Source: Streptomyces xanthophaeus
Lineage (GTDB): Bacteria > Actinomycetota > Actinomycetes > Streptomycetales > Streptomycetaceae
Length of the DNA stretch: 64,000 nt
Assembly (NCBI RefSeq): GCF_030440515.1
Contig: NZ_CP076543.1
Location: 3,596,001 to 3,660,000 of the forward strand
Direction of reading: 5' to 3'
In this document: positions 42,054 to 51,950 of the stretch, piece by piece
Layout of the letters: every line of letters starts with the position of its first letter
How positions within the stretch are numbered: position 1 is the first letter of the stretch
The notes under the pieces: model-generated
Seen by the model: only the letters and a program-made list of their open reading frames with translations
What the model was told of the DNA's origin: nothing
Databases searched by the model: none
Made by a program: the position numbers and the translations under genes

Positions 42054-42334
42054 GTGAGCCCTCCGAAGGCACAGAACAAGACCACGATCGCGGAAGCCGC
42101 CGATCGCCTCTCCGAAGAGCTTCCCGGACACCGAGTGGAGATTCTCCAGGGGAGGCTCACCGCGACACCGCGCGCCGACGGGTCCCACGCGCCGGCACCG
42201 AGCCGGCTCATCGAGAGGTTCTACGACGCCGGCGCCCGAGCAGCGGGAACGAGATACGTCCAGGGGATCGGCCTCTGGCTGCCGACCGCCTCCGGCTCTC
42301 GGTGGACCTCCCCCTCGACGGCGACGAGCACTGA
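42054..42334 (+). pseudogene. Decayed Uma2 family gene
   Basis: From a GTG at 42054 the frame reads AEAADRLSEELPGHRVEI and YVQGIGLWLP, the N-terminal part of Streptomyces Uma2 (PD-(D/E)XK-like) proteins. At this point about 90 residues that would hold the catalytic core are missing, and the frame continues into unlike sequence; the next frame then reads LSVDLPLDGDEH and stops, as at the normal end. This means an internal deletion plus a frameshift. No activity is expected. It lies between the deacetylase and the homing endonuclease. Confidence 0.55.
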
Positions 42335-42504
42335 CGGCGGTGCGCGGCGCAATGTGAAATTCCGTCACACGTTCGAGCGATCGTCGAGGGATCGGCCCAG
42401 CCCGCCAGAAATCCGCACCTAAGTTCAGCCGCAACACGAACGGCCCCCGACCGGGATGGCAGTCCCGGACGAGGACCTCACCAACAGGGAAGAAGGACTT
42501 CCTC

Positions 42505-43323
42505 ATGGCTGAACAGGACCCTAGCGCCGCCGCGCGCTTCATGGACCTCCAGGACCCGCGCTACGCGTACATGTTCGGCTTCATCCAGGCCGACGGGCAT
42601 CTCGCCGCGGGAGCAGGGCAGAAGGGCAGGCTGACTGTCGAGATCAACGAGCGCGATATCCACATCCTGCGCGACTTCCAGGCCCTCACCCCGTACTACA
42701 GCTCCATCACCGAGCGCACTCGGGCAACCAACTTCGCCGCGTCTCACACCTCGGCGACGTGGAGTCTCTGCTCGCTCGAAGCCCGGAGCATGCTCAACGA
42801 ACTCGGAATCCCCTATGGACGCAAGTCCATGACGATCAAGCCACCCTGCGTGGAGTTCTCTCGCCGCGACTACCTTCGCGGCGTCATCGACGCCGACGGC
42901 TCCGTCGGCTACACGAGCCAGGGGCTTCCGTTCGTCTCGCTCACCACCGCCAGCACGGCAGTTGGCGACTACTTGTGCCACTTCGCCAAGTCGGTAACAG
43001 GTGCGGAGCGAACCATCAAGCGCAACGCCCGGGACGGCATCTACAACATCCTCTACACCAAGGAACCGGCGATGGAGTTGGCCGCGCACCTGTACTACGA
43101 CGGCTGCCTGGGCTTGGAGCGCAAGAAGGCCAAGGCTACTGAAATCCGCAGCTGGGTCCGGCCGGCGGACATGCGCTTCGCCCCGCCCCGCCGCCGCTGG
43201 ACCCCGAAGGACGACGAGACCCTTCTGCGGTTGTACGACCCCGCGGCCGCCGGAATCGCCCTCGACCGGACCGAACAGAGTTGCTCCATGCGCCTCTGGC
43301 GCCTGCGCACCGGCAAGGCCTGA
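42505..43323 (+). CDS. Free-standing LAGLIDADG homing endonuclease
   Basis: 272 residues. It has two LAGLIDADG motifs, FGFIQADGH (residues 24-32, acidic Asp30) and LRGVIDADGS (residues 124-133, acidic Asp131), so it should act as a monomer. The C-terminal 45 residues, RRRWTPKDDETLLRLY..., resemble a SANT/Myb-like helix-turn-helix, a possible extra DNA-binding module. There is no intein splicing motif and no visible intron, so it is free-standing. Ribosome site AGGGAAG precedes ATG 42505. Its terminator is shared with convergent rtcB. Confidence 0.82.
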   Translation: MAEQDPSAAARFMDLQDPRYAYMFGFIQADGHLAAGAGQKGRLTVEINERDIHILRDFQALTPYYSSITERTRATNFAASHTSATWSLCSLEARSMLNELGIPYGRKSMTIKPPCVEFSRRDYLRGVIDADGSVGYTSQGLPFVSLTTASTAVGDYLCHFAKSVTGAERTIKRNARDGIYNILYTKEPAMELAAHLYYDGCLGLERKKAKATEIRSWVRPADMRFAPPRRRWTPKDDETLLRLYDPAAAGIALDRTEQSCSMRLWRLRTGKA

Positions 43324-43332
43324 GGAAACGGC

Positions 43333-43376
43333 ATGGAGAGGCCCGAACCGATCACAATCGGTCCGGGCCTCTCCAT
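43333..43376. terminator. Bidirectional terminator between the endonuclease gene and rtcB
   Basis: Arms ATGGAGAGGCCCG and CGGGCCTCTCCAT, extended by CCGAT/ATCGG around a 4-base CACA loop; only one inner position fails to pair. It is ten bases after the endonuclease stop and 25 bases after the rtcB stop on the other strand. Confidence 0.85.
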
Positions 43377-43400
43377 ACCCCCGACAGCCGCATGCAGGCT

Positions 43401-44594
43401 TCAGCCCTTGATGCAAACGACCTGCCTCAGCTTGGCCACGACCTCCACCAGGTCGCTCTGCTGCTGCATCACCTGTTCGATCGGCTTGTACGCCGCCGGA
43501 ATCTCATCTACGACGCCTGAGTCCTTGCGGCACTCGACACCCTTGGTCTGCTCCGCCAGGTCGCGCGCCGAGAACCGCTTCTTCGCCGCCGTCCGGCTCA
43601 TCTTCCGGCCCGCGCCGTGCGAGGCCGAGTTGAACGCGGCCGTGTTGCCGAGGCCCTTCACGATGTACGTGCCGGTCGCCATCGAGCCGGGGATGATCCC
43701 GTAGTCACCGCTCCCGGCGCGGATCGCGCCCTTGCGGGTGACCAGCAGGTCCATGCCGTCGTACCGCTCCTCCGCCACGTAGTTGTGGTGGCAGCTGATC
43801 TCCTGGTCGAAGGAGACCTTCGCCTTGCGGAATTCCCGGCGCAGGACCTCCTTGAACAGGCTCATCATCACGGCGCGGTTGTACTTGGCGTACTCCTGCG
43901 CCCAGTAGAGGTCATGCCGGTACGCAGCCATCTCCGGGGTTGCCGCAAGGAACACCGCGAGATCCCGGTCAACCAGCCCCTGGTTGTGCGAGAGACCCCG
44001 CGCGATACCGATGTGGTGCTCGGCCAGCTGGTTGCCGATGCCACGGGATCCCGAGTGCAGTGTCAGCCACACCGCTCCCTCGCCATCGAGATTCAGTTCG
44101 ATATGGTGATTTCCCTGACCAAGACTTCCCATTTGCCGCATCGCCCGGTCCCGCCGGAACTTCACCGCATCCGCGACGTAGTCGAAGCGCTCCCACAGGT
44201 CCCCGAAGCCCGCCTCCGAGAACCCGTACAGCCGCGACGGGTCCACCGCCTCGCGGTGCATCCCCGCCCCCACCGGAATCGCCCGCTCGATCTTCGACCG
44301 CAGCCCCGACAGGTCCCCCGGCAGGTCGTTCGCCGTCAGGGACGTCTTCACCGCCGACATTCCGCAGCCGATGTCCACGCCCACCGCCGCCGGGCAGACC
44401 GCGTCCTTCATGGCGATCACCGAGCCGACGGTGGCTCCCTTGCCGTAGTGGACGTCCGGCATGACGGCCAGGCCCTTGATCCAGGGGAGGGTGGCGACGT
44501 TGCGCAGCTGCTGCATCGCGCTGTCCTCGACCGACGCCGGGTCGGTCCACATCCGGATCGGGACCTTCGCCCCGGGTACCTCTACGTACGACAT
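43401..44594 (-). CDS. rtcB: RtcB family RNA ligase
   Basis: 397 residues. RtcB joins RNA 2',3'-cyclic phosphate (or 3'-phosphate) and 5'-OH ends with GTP and Mn2+. The guanylated histidine is His326 in SASHGAGR, and metal ligands sit in DIGCGM (Asp74, Cys77), GQGNHHIEL and HSGSRG. The product belongs to the short RtcB branch. ATG 44594; upstream 44595-44785 is AT-richer and holds no gene. No RtcA or archease gene is next to it. The homing endonuclease is convergent. Confidence 0.94.
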   Translation of the reverse strand: MSYVEVPGAKVPIRMWTDPASVEDSAMQQLRNVATLPWIKGLAVMPDVHYGKGATVGSVIAMKDAVCPAAVGVDIGCGMSAVKTSLTANDLPGDLSGLRSKIERAIPVGAGMHREAVDPSRLYGFSEAGFGDLWERFDYVADAVKFRRDRAMRQMGSLGQGNHHIELNLDGEGAVWLTLHSGSRGIGNQLAEHHIGIARGLSHNQGLVDRDLAVFLAATPEMAAYRHDLYWAQEYAKYNRAVMMSLFKEVLRREFRKAKVSFDQEISCHHNYVAEERYDGMDLLVTRKGAIRAGSGDYGIIPGSMATGTYIVKGLGNTAAFNSASHGAGRKMSRTAAKKRFSARDLAEQTKGVECRKDSGVVDEIPAAYKPIEQVMQQQSDLVEVVAKLRQVVCIKG

Positions 44595-44785
44595 AAGGAA
44601 TCAATCCCCCGAAAACCACAGAAAAGTCAGAATGCGCAAAAGCCTCGCTCTTGATCCCAAATACGACAGGGGACCGGCGCCAGCACCAGCGTGTGCGATA
44701 GACATTGTGTCCAGCCGCGCCCAAGTCGCGGCAACGCATTTTCCTGACCGTCGGGGGGCCCGCCGGTCGAAGGGAGCCAGTGGAC

Positions 44786-45655
44786 GTGCAGCGCAAGGCG
44801 GTACGGCGGCGAGTCCTGCCAGGCATCGCGATGCTCACCGCGCTCGCGGCCGGGGCGGCCGGCCTGACCGGGTGCACCAGCGGGAGCGCAGGCGGAAGCA
44901 CCAGCGACTCGAAGGCCGGCGGCAGCTCCGCCGCGCCCGCCCAACCGGGGAAGTACCGCAGTCTGCCCGCGCCCTGCAGGGCCGCCGCCGACAGCAAGAA
45001 GCTCAAGGGCATGCTCCCGGCCGGGGACAGCCTCACCCCCGAGCAGCGCGACCAGATGTACGCCGGGGTCGCGGACGCCTCGTACGACGGCGACCGGCAC
45101 GTCGGCTGCCGCTGGAGCGGGCAGAGCCCCGAGGAGACACGGCTGCTGTCGGTCGGCTTCGAGCGCGTGGTCTCGTACGACCGGACCACCGCCAGCGACG
45201 ACGACAAGGCCAAGCAGGTCTACGTACGCCGGCTCACCGACGCGAAGCTGCCCTTCCCCGGCCCGACCGCGAGCGCCACCCCGGCGGCCCCCACCCCCGC
45301 CGCGCCGACCCCGGCCGCACCGACCCCGGCGGCGCCGGCGGCCCCGGTCCCGGGCGCGCCCGCCTCCGGGACGCCGGCGTCCCCCGGCGCGAGCCCGTCG
45401 GCGCCGGTCGAGCTCGGATCGCGCGTCCTGGAGGACCTCGGCAGCGACGCCTTCCTGGAGGACAAGCTCTCTCCCGCGGGGGCCAGCGCCGCGCAGTCCC
45501 GCACCGTGCGCATTGTGTTCCGTACCTCGAACGTCATCGTCACCATCGAGTACAGCGTGCAGCCCGCACTGCCCGGCACGGTCCCGCCGAGCACCGAAAC
45601 CCAGGCCAAGGCGCGGCAGTTGGCGCAGGCTCTGGCGGAGCGTTTCAGCGAATGA
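44786..45655 (+). CDS. DUF3558 lipoprotein
   Basis: 289 residues. Basic start (QRKAVRRR), hydrophobic helix and lipobox LTGC. A Cys pair (APCRAA... VGCRWSG) and the GFERVVSYDR segment match DUF3558 lipoproteins. A repeat PAAPTPAAPTPAAP at about 175-200 links to the last strand region. Second GTG of a close pair (44780 and 44786) is chosen for its nine-base distance to AGGGAG. Followed by a paralogous lipoprotein 115 bases on. Confidence 0.82.
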   Translation: MQRKAVRRRVLPGIAMLTALAAGAAGLTGCTSGSAGGSTSDSKAGGSSAAPAQPGKYRSLPAPCRAAADSKKLKGMLPAGDSLTPEQRDQMYAGVADASYDGDRHVGCRWSGQSPEETRLLSVGFERVVSYDRTTASDDDKAKQVYVRRLTDAKLPFPGPTASATPAAPTPAAPTPAAPTPAAPAAPVPGAPASGTPASPGASPSAPVELGSRVLEDLGSDAFLEDKLSPAGASAAQSRTVRIVFRTSNVIVTIEYSVQPALPGTVPPSTETQAKARQLAQALAERFSE

Positions 45656-45770
45656 GCGGTGCGCGCCGTGGTCTCGCGTGACGGCGCGCACAGCAGGCGG
45701 GTACCCGGTCGGGCTACCGTTGCCCGGGTCCCGCGTCCGAAGAACAACCGACAAACGTACTGAAGGAACC

Positions 45771-46532
45771 ATGCACCGATCAGCCTCGCGCCTCACCCGC
45801 GTTCTCGCCTGCGCAGCCGTCCCGGTGATCCTCACCGTCGCCGGGTGTTCGTCCGACTCGGGCAAGGACACGAGCTCGAACGGCGAGAAGAAGTCCGGTT
45901 CGTCCTCGTCGGCCAAGCCCAACCCGAAGTCCTCCAAGGTTCTGGAGAAGGCGGCCTTCGCCACGCTCCCGGACCCCTGCAAGGCGCTGGCGACGGCGAC
46001 GATAGACACGCTCGTCCCGGAGGCGAAGGACAAGAACGGGACGGCGACGAAGTCGAACGACCTGGCCACCCGTGCCAGCTGCTCCTGGAACGGTCTGGAC
46101 GAGGACGGTCTGAAGGGCTCGCAGTACCGCTGGCTCTCGCTCTCCTTCTTCCGCTACGACTCCCACGCCACCCTCGGCGACGCCAACAAGCGTGCGGAGG
46201 AGCAGTACAACAAGGAGGTCGGGACGGCGAAGACCGAGGAGGGCGCGCAGGACCCGCAGGCGGAGGCGGTGGCCGGGATCGGTGACCAGGCGACGTCGGT
46301 GATCTACAAGGCGAAGAAGGACGTCGACTCCTTCAACACCTCGATCGTGGCGCGCGCCCAGAACGTGGTCATCCGGCTCGACTACAACGGTGCCGCGTAC
46401 GAGGGTGCCGGTGCGCCGGACCACGCGAAGCTGCTGCAGGACGCGATCACGGCGGCGAAGGAGGCTGTGACCTCGGTGGACGCGGCCAACAAGGCGCCGG
46501 CGGAGCAGCCGCAGTCTCCGCAGCCCCAGTAG
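45771..46532 (+). CDS. DUF3558 lipoprotein (paralogue)
   Basis: 253 residues. Lipobox VAGC (about Cys26), a Ser/Lys-rich linker, and the DUF3558 body: DPCKALATATI, ASCSWNGLDEDG, LSFFRYDS and a late QNVVIRLDYNGAAYEG. Same fold and order as the previous gene, so the two are a tandem pair. ATG preceded by GAAGGAA. Ends in PAEQPQSPQPQ. Extracytoplasmic; function unknown. Confidence 0.88.
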   Translation: MHRSASRLTRVLACAAVPVILTVAGCSSDSGKDTSSNGEKKSGSSSSAKPNPKSSKVLEKAAFATLPDPCKALATATIDTLVPEAKDKNGTATKSNDLATRASCSWNGLDEDGLKGSQYRWLSLSFFRYDSHATLGDANKRAEEQYNKEVGTAKTEEGAQDPQAEAVAGIGDQATSVIYKAKKDVDSFNTSIVARAQNVVIRLDYNGAAYEGAGAPDHAKLLQDAITAAKEAVTSVDAANKAPAEQPQSPQPQ

Positions 46533-46684
46533 AGGCGGGTGCGGGTCGGGGCCTCCTGGGGCGCTGACATCGAGTCACCCGTACGCTGTGCCTGCCGCAG
46601 CTCCGTAAAGGCGCGGTAAGTACCCAGTACTGAGCACCAGCACGCTGCGCTCGGTATGTGCTCGACAAGGGGAGGGGATCGCGG

Positions 46685-48052
46685 GTGGCCGCGATGCAAC
46701 TGACTCGTACGCACCGGATTCTCATAGGCGTGGTGGTCGCGGGTGCCGTGATCATCGCGGGGATCGGGTTCGCGGGCTCGTACTCCGCGGTGCGTGCTCT
46801 CGCCCTGCAGAAGGGGTTCGGCAGCTTCTCGCTGGTGTTCCCGATAGGCATCGACGCGGGTATCTGTGTCCTGCTCGCGCTCGACCTGCTGCTGACGTGG
46901 CTCCGGATCCCCTTCCCCCTGCTGCGGCAGACGGCGTGGCTGCTGACGGCCGCGACGATCGCCTTCAACGGTGCGGCCTCGTGGCCGGATCCGCTCGGTG
47001 TCGGGATGCACGCCGTGATCCCGATGCTGTTCGTGGTGACGGTGGAGGCCGCCCGGCACGCCGTGGGCCGGATCGCGGACATCACCGCGGACCGGCACAT
47101 GGAGGGCGTGCGGATCACGCGGTGGCTGCTGTCGCCGATACCGACCTTCAAGCTGTGGCGCCGGATGAAGCTGTGGGAGCTGCGCTCCTACGAGCAGGCG
47201 GTCGGCATGGAGCAGGACCGGCTGATCTACCAGGCCCGGCTGCAGGCACGGTACGGGCGTTCGTGGCGGCGCAAGGCTCCGGTGGAGGCGCTGATGCCGC
47301 TGAAGCTGGCCAAGATCGGTGTACCGCTCGCGGAAACCACGCCGGAGGCACTCGCGGCGACCGGGATCGAGCCGGCGGTGCTGCCGCCGGTGGAGCAGCA
47401 GGCGCTGCAGCAGGCTCAGCAGGAGCTCCAGCAGGCTCCGGCGCTGGCGGCAGGGCCCGGGCTCGCGCAGCAGGCCCAGCAGCCTCAGCAGGGCGCCCAG
47501 CAGGCCCAGCAGATGCAGCAGGCCCAGCAGATGCAGAACCCGGCCGGTGCACCCGGCGCTCCGGGTGTTCCGGGTGTTCCCGGGGCTGTCCAGCACACCC
47601 CGCCGCCCTTCGCGGTGGACCCGACGGCCATGCCCGCGGCCCACAACAGTGCCTGGTTCGCCGCGCCGCTGGCGCCGCAGGCGGCGTACGAGGGTGGCTA
47701 CAACCCCCAGTACGTGGAGGGCCTGGAGCCGACCCCGGTCCTGCCCCCGATGGGTCCGGACGAGGAGCAGTCCGCGCAGCAGGAGCTCTCCATCCCGGCT
47801 CCGCGCCAGGAGGAGGCCCCGGCCGAGGGTCCCGAGACGCCTGACGAGGCCGAGTTCGCCGAGGCGGCGTACAAGGTGTTCTGCGCGCTGGTCGACGAGA
47901 AGCAGGACTACCCGTCGGCGGAGGCCCTCGACATACACCTGTCGGACGGTTACGGGGTGACCCACCCGCGCAGCGGTTCGCTGCTGCGCCGGATGATCCC
48001 GGCGTTCAAGCAGCGCTATCACAAGGACCGTGAGGCCGAGCACATCGCCTGA
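46685..48052 (+). CDS. DUF2637 membrane protein with Gln-rich linker
   Basis: 455 residues. Four membrane helices in the first 130 residues form the DUF2637 domain (GFAGSYSAVRALAL... GIDAGICVLLALDLLL). Residues 230-300 are extremely Gln/Ala-rich (QQAQQ repeats), and a C-terminal helical domain of about 60 residues (FCALVDEKQDYPSAEALDIHL) looks like a DNA-binding module of the kind found in related conjugation- or spread-associated proteins. GTG 46685 has GGAGGGG seven bases before it. Function unknown. Confidence 0.85.
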   Translation: MAAMQLTRTHRILIGVVVAGAVIIAGIGFAGSYSAVRALALQKGFGSFSLVFPIGIDAGICVLLALDLLLTWLRIPFPLLRQTAWLLTAATIAFNGAASWPDPLGVGMHAVIPMLFVVTVEAARHAVGRIADITADRHMEGVRITRWLLSPIPTFKLWRRMKLWELRSYEQAVGMEQDRLIYQARLQARYGRSWRRKAPVEALMPLKLAKIGVPLAETTPEALAATGIEPAVLPPVEQQALQQAQQELQQAPALAAGPGLAQQAQQPQQGAQQAQQMQQAQQMQNPAGAPGAPGVPGVPGAVQHTPPPFAVDPTAMPAAHNSAWFAAPLAPQAAYEGGYNPQYVEGLEPTPVLPPMGPDEEQSAQQELSIPAPRQEEAPAEGPETPDEAEFAEAAYKVFCALVDEKQDYPSAEALDIHLSDGYGVTHPRSGSLLRRMIPAFKQRYHKDREAEHIA

Positions 48053-48069
48053 CGGCCATGGACAGCGGA

Positions 48070-48101
48070 AAGGGCCCGCACCCCTCGGGGTGCGGGCCCT
48101 T
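48070..48101. terminator. Bidirectional terminator between the DUF2637 gene and lysS
   Basis: Perfect 15-base arms AAGGGCCCGCACCCC and GGGGTGCGGGCCCTT with a 2-base loop, 18 bases after the DUF2637 stop. A second GC-rich dyad (GGCCGGCCGGCC type) follows at about 48110-48143, before the lysS stop. Confidence 0.85.
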
Positions 48102-48145
48102 CCACGTGCCGGGCCGGCCGGCCGTGGTCGGCCGGCCCGGCCGGG

Positions 48146-49873
48146 TCAGACGGCGAGCAGCTTGCGCACGCGGTCGGCGCCCACCGCCAGCAGCAGCGTG
48201 GGCAGGCGCGGTCCGGTCTCCCGGGTGACGAGGAGCCGGTAGAGCAGCGCGAAGAACGTGCGCTGCGCGACCTTGAGTTCCGGCGTCGGCTTGGCGTCGG
48301 GCTCGAGGCCGGCCATGACCTTCGGGACTCCGTAGACGAGCGTGGTCAGCCCGTCGAGGGACCAGTGCGAGTCCAGGCCGTCGAGGAGCAGTCGCAGCGA
48401 CTCGCGGCCTTCGTCGTCGAGGGACGACAGCAGCTCGGTGTCGGCGTCCTCGCGGACGAGGGTGCGCTGGTCGGCCGGGACCTGGGTGGTGATCCAGTTC
48501 TCGGCGCGGTCCAGGCGCGGCCGTACCTCGTCGAGGGAGGTGAGCGGCTGCGTCGGGTCGAGGTCGGTCAGGATGCGCAGGGTCTGCTCGTCGTGGCCGG
48601 CGGTGATGTCAGCGACGGAGGCGAGGGTCCGGTACGGGAGCGGGCGCGGGGTGCGCGGCAGCTCGGCGGCGGCGGTGCGCACGGCACGGGTGTGCGCGGC
48701 CGCGTCGGCGGGCAGCACGGAGCCGTCGGCGACCTTGGCCTCCAGCTTGTCCCACTCGTCGTAGAGCCGCTGGATCTCCTGGTCGAAGGCGATCTTGAAG
48801 GACTGGTTGGGGCGGCGGCGGGCGTAGAGCCAGCGCAGGAGCTGCGGCTCCATGATCTTCAGCGCGTCGGCCGGGGTGGGGACCCCGCCCTTGCTGGAGG
48901 ACATCTTGGCCATGCCGCTGATGCCGACGAACGCGTACATCGGTCCGATCGGCTGCTCGCCGCCGAAGATGTGCACGATCTGGCCGCCGACCTGGAAGGA
49001 CGAGCCGGGCGAGGAGTGGTCGACGCCGGAGGGCTCGAAGATCACGCCCTCGTAGGCCCAGCGCATCGGCCAGTCGACCTTCCAGACCAGCTTGCCGCGG
49101 TTGAACTCGCTGAGCTTGACCGTCTCGGTGAACTCGTCCTCGGTGCAGACGTAGGTCATCTCGGTGGTCTCGTCGTCGTACGAGGTGACCTTGGTGAAGT
49201 CCTTGCCGCACTGGCCGCAGTACGGCTTGTACGGGAAGTACCCGCCCTCGCCGGTGCTGCCGTCGTCCTCGGCGGCTGCGCCGGAGCCCTCGGCGGCCTC
49301 CAGCTCGGCCTCGTCGACCTGCTTCTGCTGGGGCTTCTTGCCGCCCGGCTTCTGCTTGGTGCGGTACTGGTCGAGGACCGCGTCGATGTCGCCGCGGTGC
49401 TTCATCGCGAACAGCACCTGCTCGCGGTAGACACCGGTGGTGTACTGCTCGGTCTGGCTGATCGGGTCGTACTCGACGCCCATCTCGGCCAGTGCCTCGA
49501 CGAAGACGGCCTTGAAGTGCTCGGCCCAGTTCGGGTACGCGGACCCGGCCGGGGCGGGCACGGAGGTCAGCGGCTTGCCGATGTGCTGGGCCCACGACTC
49601 GTCGATGCCGGGCACGCCCGCGGGCACCTTCCGGTACCGGTCGTAGTCGTCCCAGGAGATGAGGTGGCGGACCTCGATGCCCCGGCGGCGGATCTCGTCC
49701 GCGACCAGGTGCGGGGTCATGACCTCGCGGAGGTTGCCCAGGTGGATGGGGCCGGAGGGGGAGAGTCCGGACGCGACGACGACAGGTTTGCCGGGTGCTC
49801 GGCGCTCCGCCTCGGCGATGACCTCGTCCGCGAAACGGGAGACCCAGTCGGTCTCGGTGCTGCTCTGAGCCAC
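48146..49873 (-). CDS. lysS: Lysine--tRNA ligase, class I
   Basis: 575 residues. A class I (archaeal-type) lysyl-tRNA synthetase: HIGH-like HLGN at 44-47, KMSSSK at 323-328, a zinc-type CGQCG, and an all-helical C-terminal anticodon-binding part. Streptomyces uses this class I form along with or instead of the class II enzyme. GTG 49873 is preceded by AGAAGGAC. A low-complexity Glu/Gly/Lys insert (GGKKPQQKQVDEAELE) lies near 200. Divergent from argS. Confidence 0.95.
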   Translation of the reverse strand: MAQSSTETDWVSRFADEVIAEAERRAPGKPVVVASGLSPSGPIHLGNLREVMTPHLVADEIRRRGIEVRHLISWDDYDRYRKVPAGVPGIDESWAQHIGKPLTSVPAPAGSAYPNWAEHFKAVFVEALAEMGVEYDPISQTEQYTTGVYREQVLFAMKHRGDIDAVLDQYRTKQKPGGKKPQQKQVDEAELEAAEGSGAAAEDDGSTGEGGYFPYKPYCGQCGKDFTKVTSYDDETTEMTYVCTEDEFTETVKLSEFNRGKLVWKVDWPMRWAYEGVIFEPSGVDHSSPGSSFQVGGQIVHIFGGEQPIGPMYAFVGISGMAKMSSSKGGVPTPADALKIMEPQLLRWLYARRRPNQSFKIAFDQEIQRLYDEWDKLEAKVADGSVLPADAAAHTRAVRTAAAELPRTPRPLPYRTLASVADITAGHDEQTLRILTDLDPTQPLTSLDEVRPRLDRAENWITTQVPADQRTLVREDADTELLSSLDDEGRESLRLLLDGLDSHWSLDGLTTLVYGVPKVMAGLEPDAKPTPELKVAQRTFFALLYRLLVTRETGPRLPTLLLAVGADRVRKLLAV

Positions 49874-50042
49874 GACACGTCCTTCTATCTCGAATGCTGG
49901 CTTCAGCCATTCTCCCAGACGGAACGGGTCGCTCTGAGGTTGCTTTTCCACCGGGAAACGGGTTGCCCCCTCGTGGGATACTCGGCACTTGTCGGAACAA
50001 CCAAGTGCACCCACCGGCACAACCTCACAGGAACGGCAGCTC

Positions 50043-51803
50043 ATGGCCTCGGTCCCTTCCCTCGCTTCTTCCGTCAATCAGCGCGTCGCGGACGCCCTTG
50101 CCTCCGCCCTGCCGGAGGCCGGTGGCGCGGACCCGCTGCTGCGACGAAGCGACCGGGCCGACTTCCAGGCCAACGGCATCCTGGCGCTCGCGAAGAAGGC
50201 CAAGGCCAACCCGCGTGAGCTGGCGGCGACCGTGGTCGAGGGCATCCCGACCGGTGACCTGATCCAGGAGATCGAGGTCTCCGGCCCCGGCTTCCTCAAC
50301 ATCACCGTCAGCGACCGGGCGATCATCGAGACCCTGGCCGCGCGGGCCGGCGACGACCGTCTGGGTGTGCCGCTCGCGGCGAACCCGGGCACCACGGTGA
50401 TCGACTACGCGCAGCCGAACGTCGCCAAGGAGATGCACGTCGGCCACCTGCGGTCCGCCGTGATCGGCGCGGCGATGGTCGAGATCCTGGAGTTCACGGG
50501 CGAGAAGGTGATCCGCCGCCACCACATCGGCGACTGGGGCACCCAGTTCGGCATGCTCATCCAGTACCTGCTGGAGCACCCGCACGAGCTGGACCACAAG
50601 TCGGACGAGGAGGTGTCCGGCGAGGAGGCCATGTCCAACCTGAACCGTCTCTACAAGGCCTCGCGCGTGCTCTTCGACTCCGACGAGGAGTTCAAGACGC
50701 GGGCCCGGGCGCGGGTGGTCGACCTCCAGGCCGGCGACGCGCAGACCCTCGCCCTGTGGCAGCGGTTCGTCGACGAGTCGAAGATCTACTTCTACTCCGT
50801 CTTCAACAAGCTGGACATGGACATCCAGGACCCCGACGTGGTCGGTGAGTCCGGCTACAACGACATGCTGGTCGAGACCTGCAAGCTGCTGGAGGACTCG
50901 GGCGTCGCCGTCCGCTCCAACGGCGCGCTGTGCGTGTTCTTCGACGACGTCAAGGGCCAGGACGGCAACCCGACCCCGCTGATCGTGCAGAAGTCGGACG
51001 GCGGCTTCGGCTATGCCGCGACCGACCTCTCCGCGATCCGCGACCGGGTGGGCGAGCTGGACGCGTCGACGCTGATCTACGTGGTGGACGCGCGGCAGTC
51101 CCTGCACTTCAAGATGGTCTTCGAGACGGCGCGCCGGGCGGGCTGGCTGAACGACGAGGTCAAGGCCGTGCAGCTGGCCTTCGGCACGGTGCTCGGCAAG
51201 GACGGCAAGCCGTTCAAGACCCGTGAGGGCGAGACCGTCCGGCTCGTGGACCTGCTCGACGAGGCGGTGGAGCGGGCCGCCACCGTCGTGCGCGAGAAGG
51301 CCAAGGAGCTGAGCGAGGAAGAGATCGCCGAGCGCGCGGCCCAGGTCGGCATCGGCGCGGTGAAGTACGCGGACCTGTCGACGTCGGCGGCCCGTGACTA
51401 CAAGTTCGACCTCGACCAGATGGTGTCGCTGACCGGTGACACCTCCGTGTACCTCCAGTACGCGTACGCCCGTATCCAGTCGATCCTCCGCAAGTCCGGG
51501 GACGCGCGGCCCGCGGCCCGCGCGGAGCTGGTGCTCGCCCCGTCCGAGCGGGCACTGGGTCTGCACCTGGACCAGTTCGGCGAGCTGATCGCCGAGGCGG
51601 CATCGGAGTACGCCCCGCACAAGGTCGCGGCGTACCTCTACCAGCTGGCGTCGCTGTACACGACGTTCTACGCGGAGTGCCCGGTCCTCAAGGCCGACAC
51701 CCCGGAGCAGGTCGAGAACCGTCTCTTCCTCTGTGACCTGACGGCCCGCACGCTGACGAAGGGCATGGCCCTCCTCGGCATCCGCACTCCCGAGAAGCTC
51801 TGA
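50043..51803 (+). CDS. argS: Arginine--tRNA ligase
   Basis: 586 residues. The Arg_tRNA_synt_N domain is at about 1-90, the HIGH-like motif HVGH at residues 132-135 in [20 protein letters not shown] (shown in full elsewhere), and the DALR anticodon-binding domain at the end with [17 protein letters not shown] 50043 is chosen over upstream 49989 because AGGA stands about 11 bases before it and family N-termini begin near here. Divergent from lysS with 169 bases between. Confidence 0.95.
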   Translation: MASVPSLASSVNQRVADALASALPEAGGADPLLRRSDRADFQANGILALAKKAKANPRELAATVVEGIPTGDLIQEIEVSGPGFLNITVSDRAIIETLAARAGDDRLGVPLAANPGTTVIDYAQPNVAKEMHVGHLRSAVIGAAMVEILEFTGEKVIRRHHIGDWGTQFGMLIQYLLEHPHELDHKSDEEVSGEEAMSNLNRLYKASRVLFDSDEEFKTRARARVVDLQAGDAQTLALWQRFVDESKIYFYSVFNKLDMDIQDPDVVGESGYNDMLVETCKLLEDSGVAVRSNGALCVFFDDVKGQDGNPTPLIVQKSDGGFGYAATDLSAIRDRVGELDASTLIYVVDARQSLHFKMVFETARRAGWLNDEVKAVQLAFGTVLGKDGKPFKTREGETVRLVDLLDEAVERAATVVREKAKELSEEEIAERAAQVGIGAVKYADLSTSAARDYKFDLDQMVSLTGDTSVYLQYAYARIQSILRKSGDARPAARAELVLAPSERALGLHLDQFGELIAEAASEYAPHKVAAYLYQLASLYTTFYAECPVLKADTPEQVENRLFLCDLTARTLTKGMALLGIRTPEKL

Positions 51804-51836
51804 CCTCGCTCGATCCGCACAATTCGCGCCACATGT

Positions 51837-51868
51837 GTACGGCCCCGGCAGCTGCTGCCGGGCCGTAC
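51837..51868 (+). terminator. Terminator of argS
   Basis: Arms GTACGGCCCCGGCAGC and GCTGCCGGGCCGTAC, one bulged C, very short loop, 33 bases after the argS stop and followed by ATTTCGT. Confidence 0.8.
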
Positions 51869-51950
51869 GCATTTCGTGATCTCCGCGGCCTCCACAATCC
51901 AGCCACCCCCACTAATCTGATCGTGTTCAAAACTTAGTGGGGGGACACCC

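Noticed and set aside
44595..44785. Possible riboswitch or RtcR-type promoter upstream of rtcB
   Set aside because: The gap is AT-richer but has no conserved structure or -24/-12 element that I can recognise.
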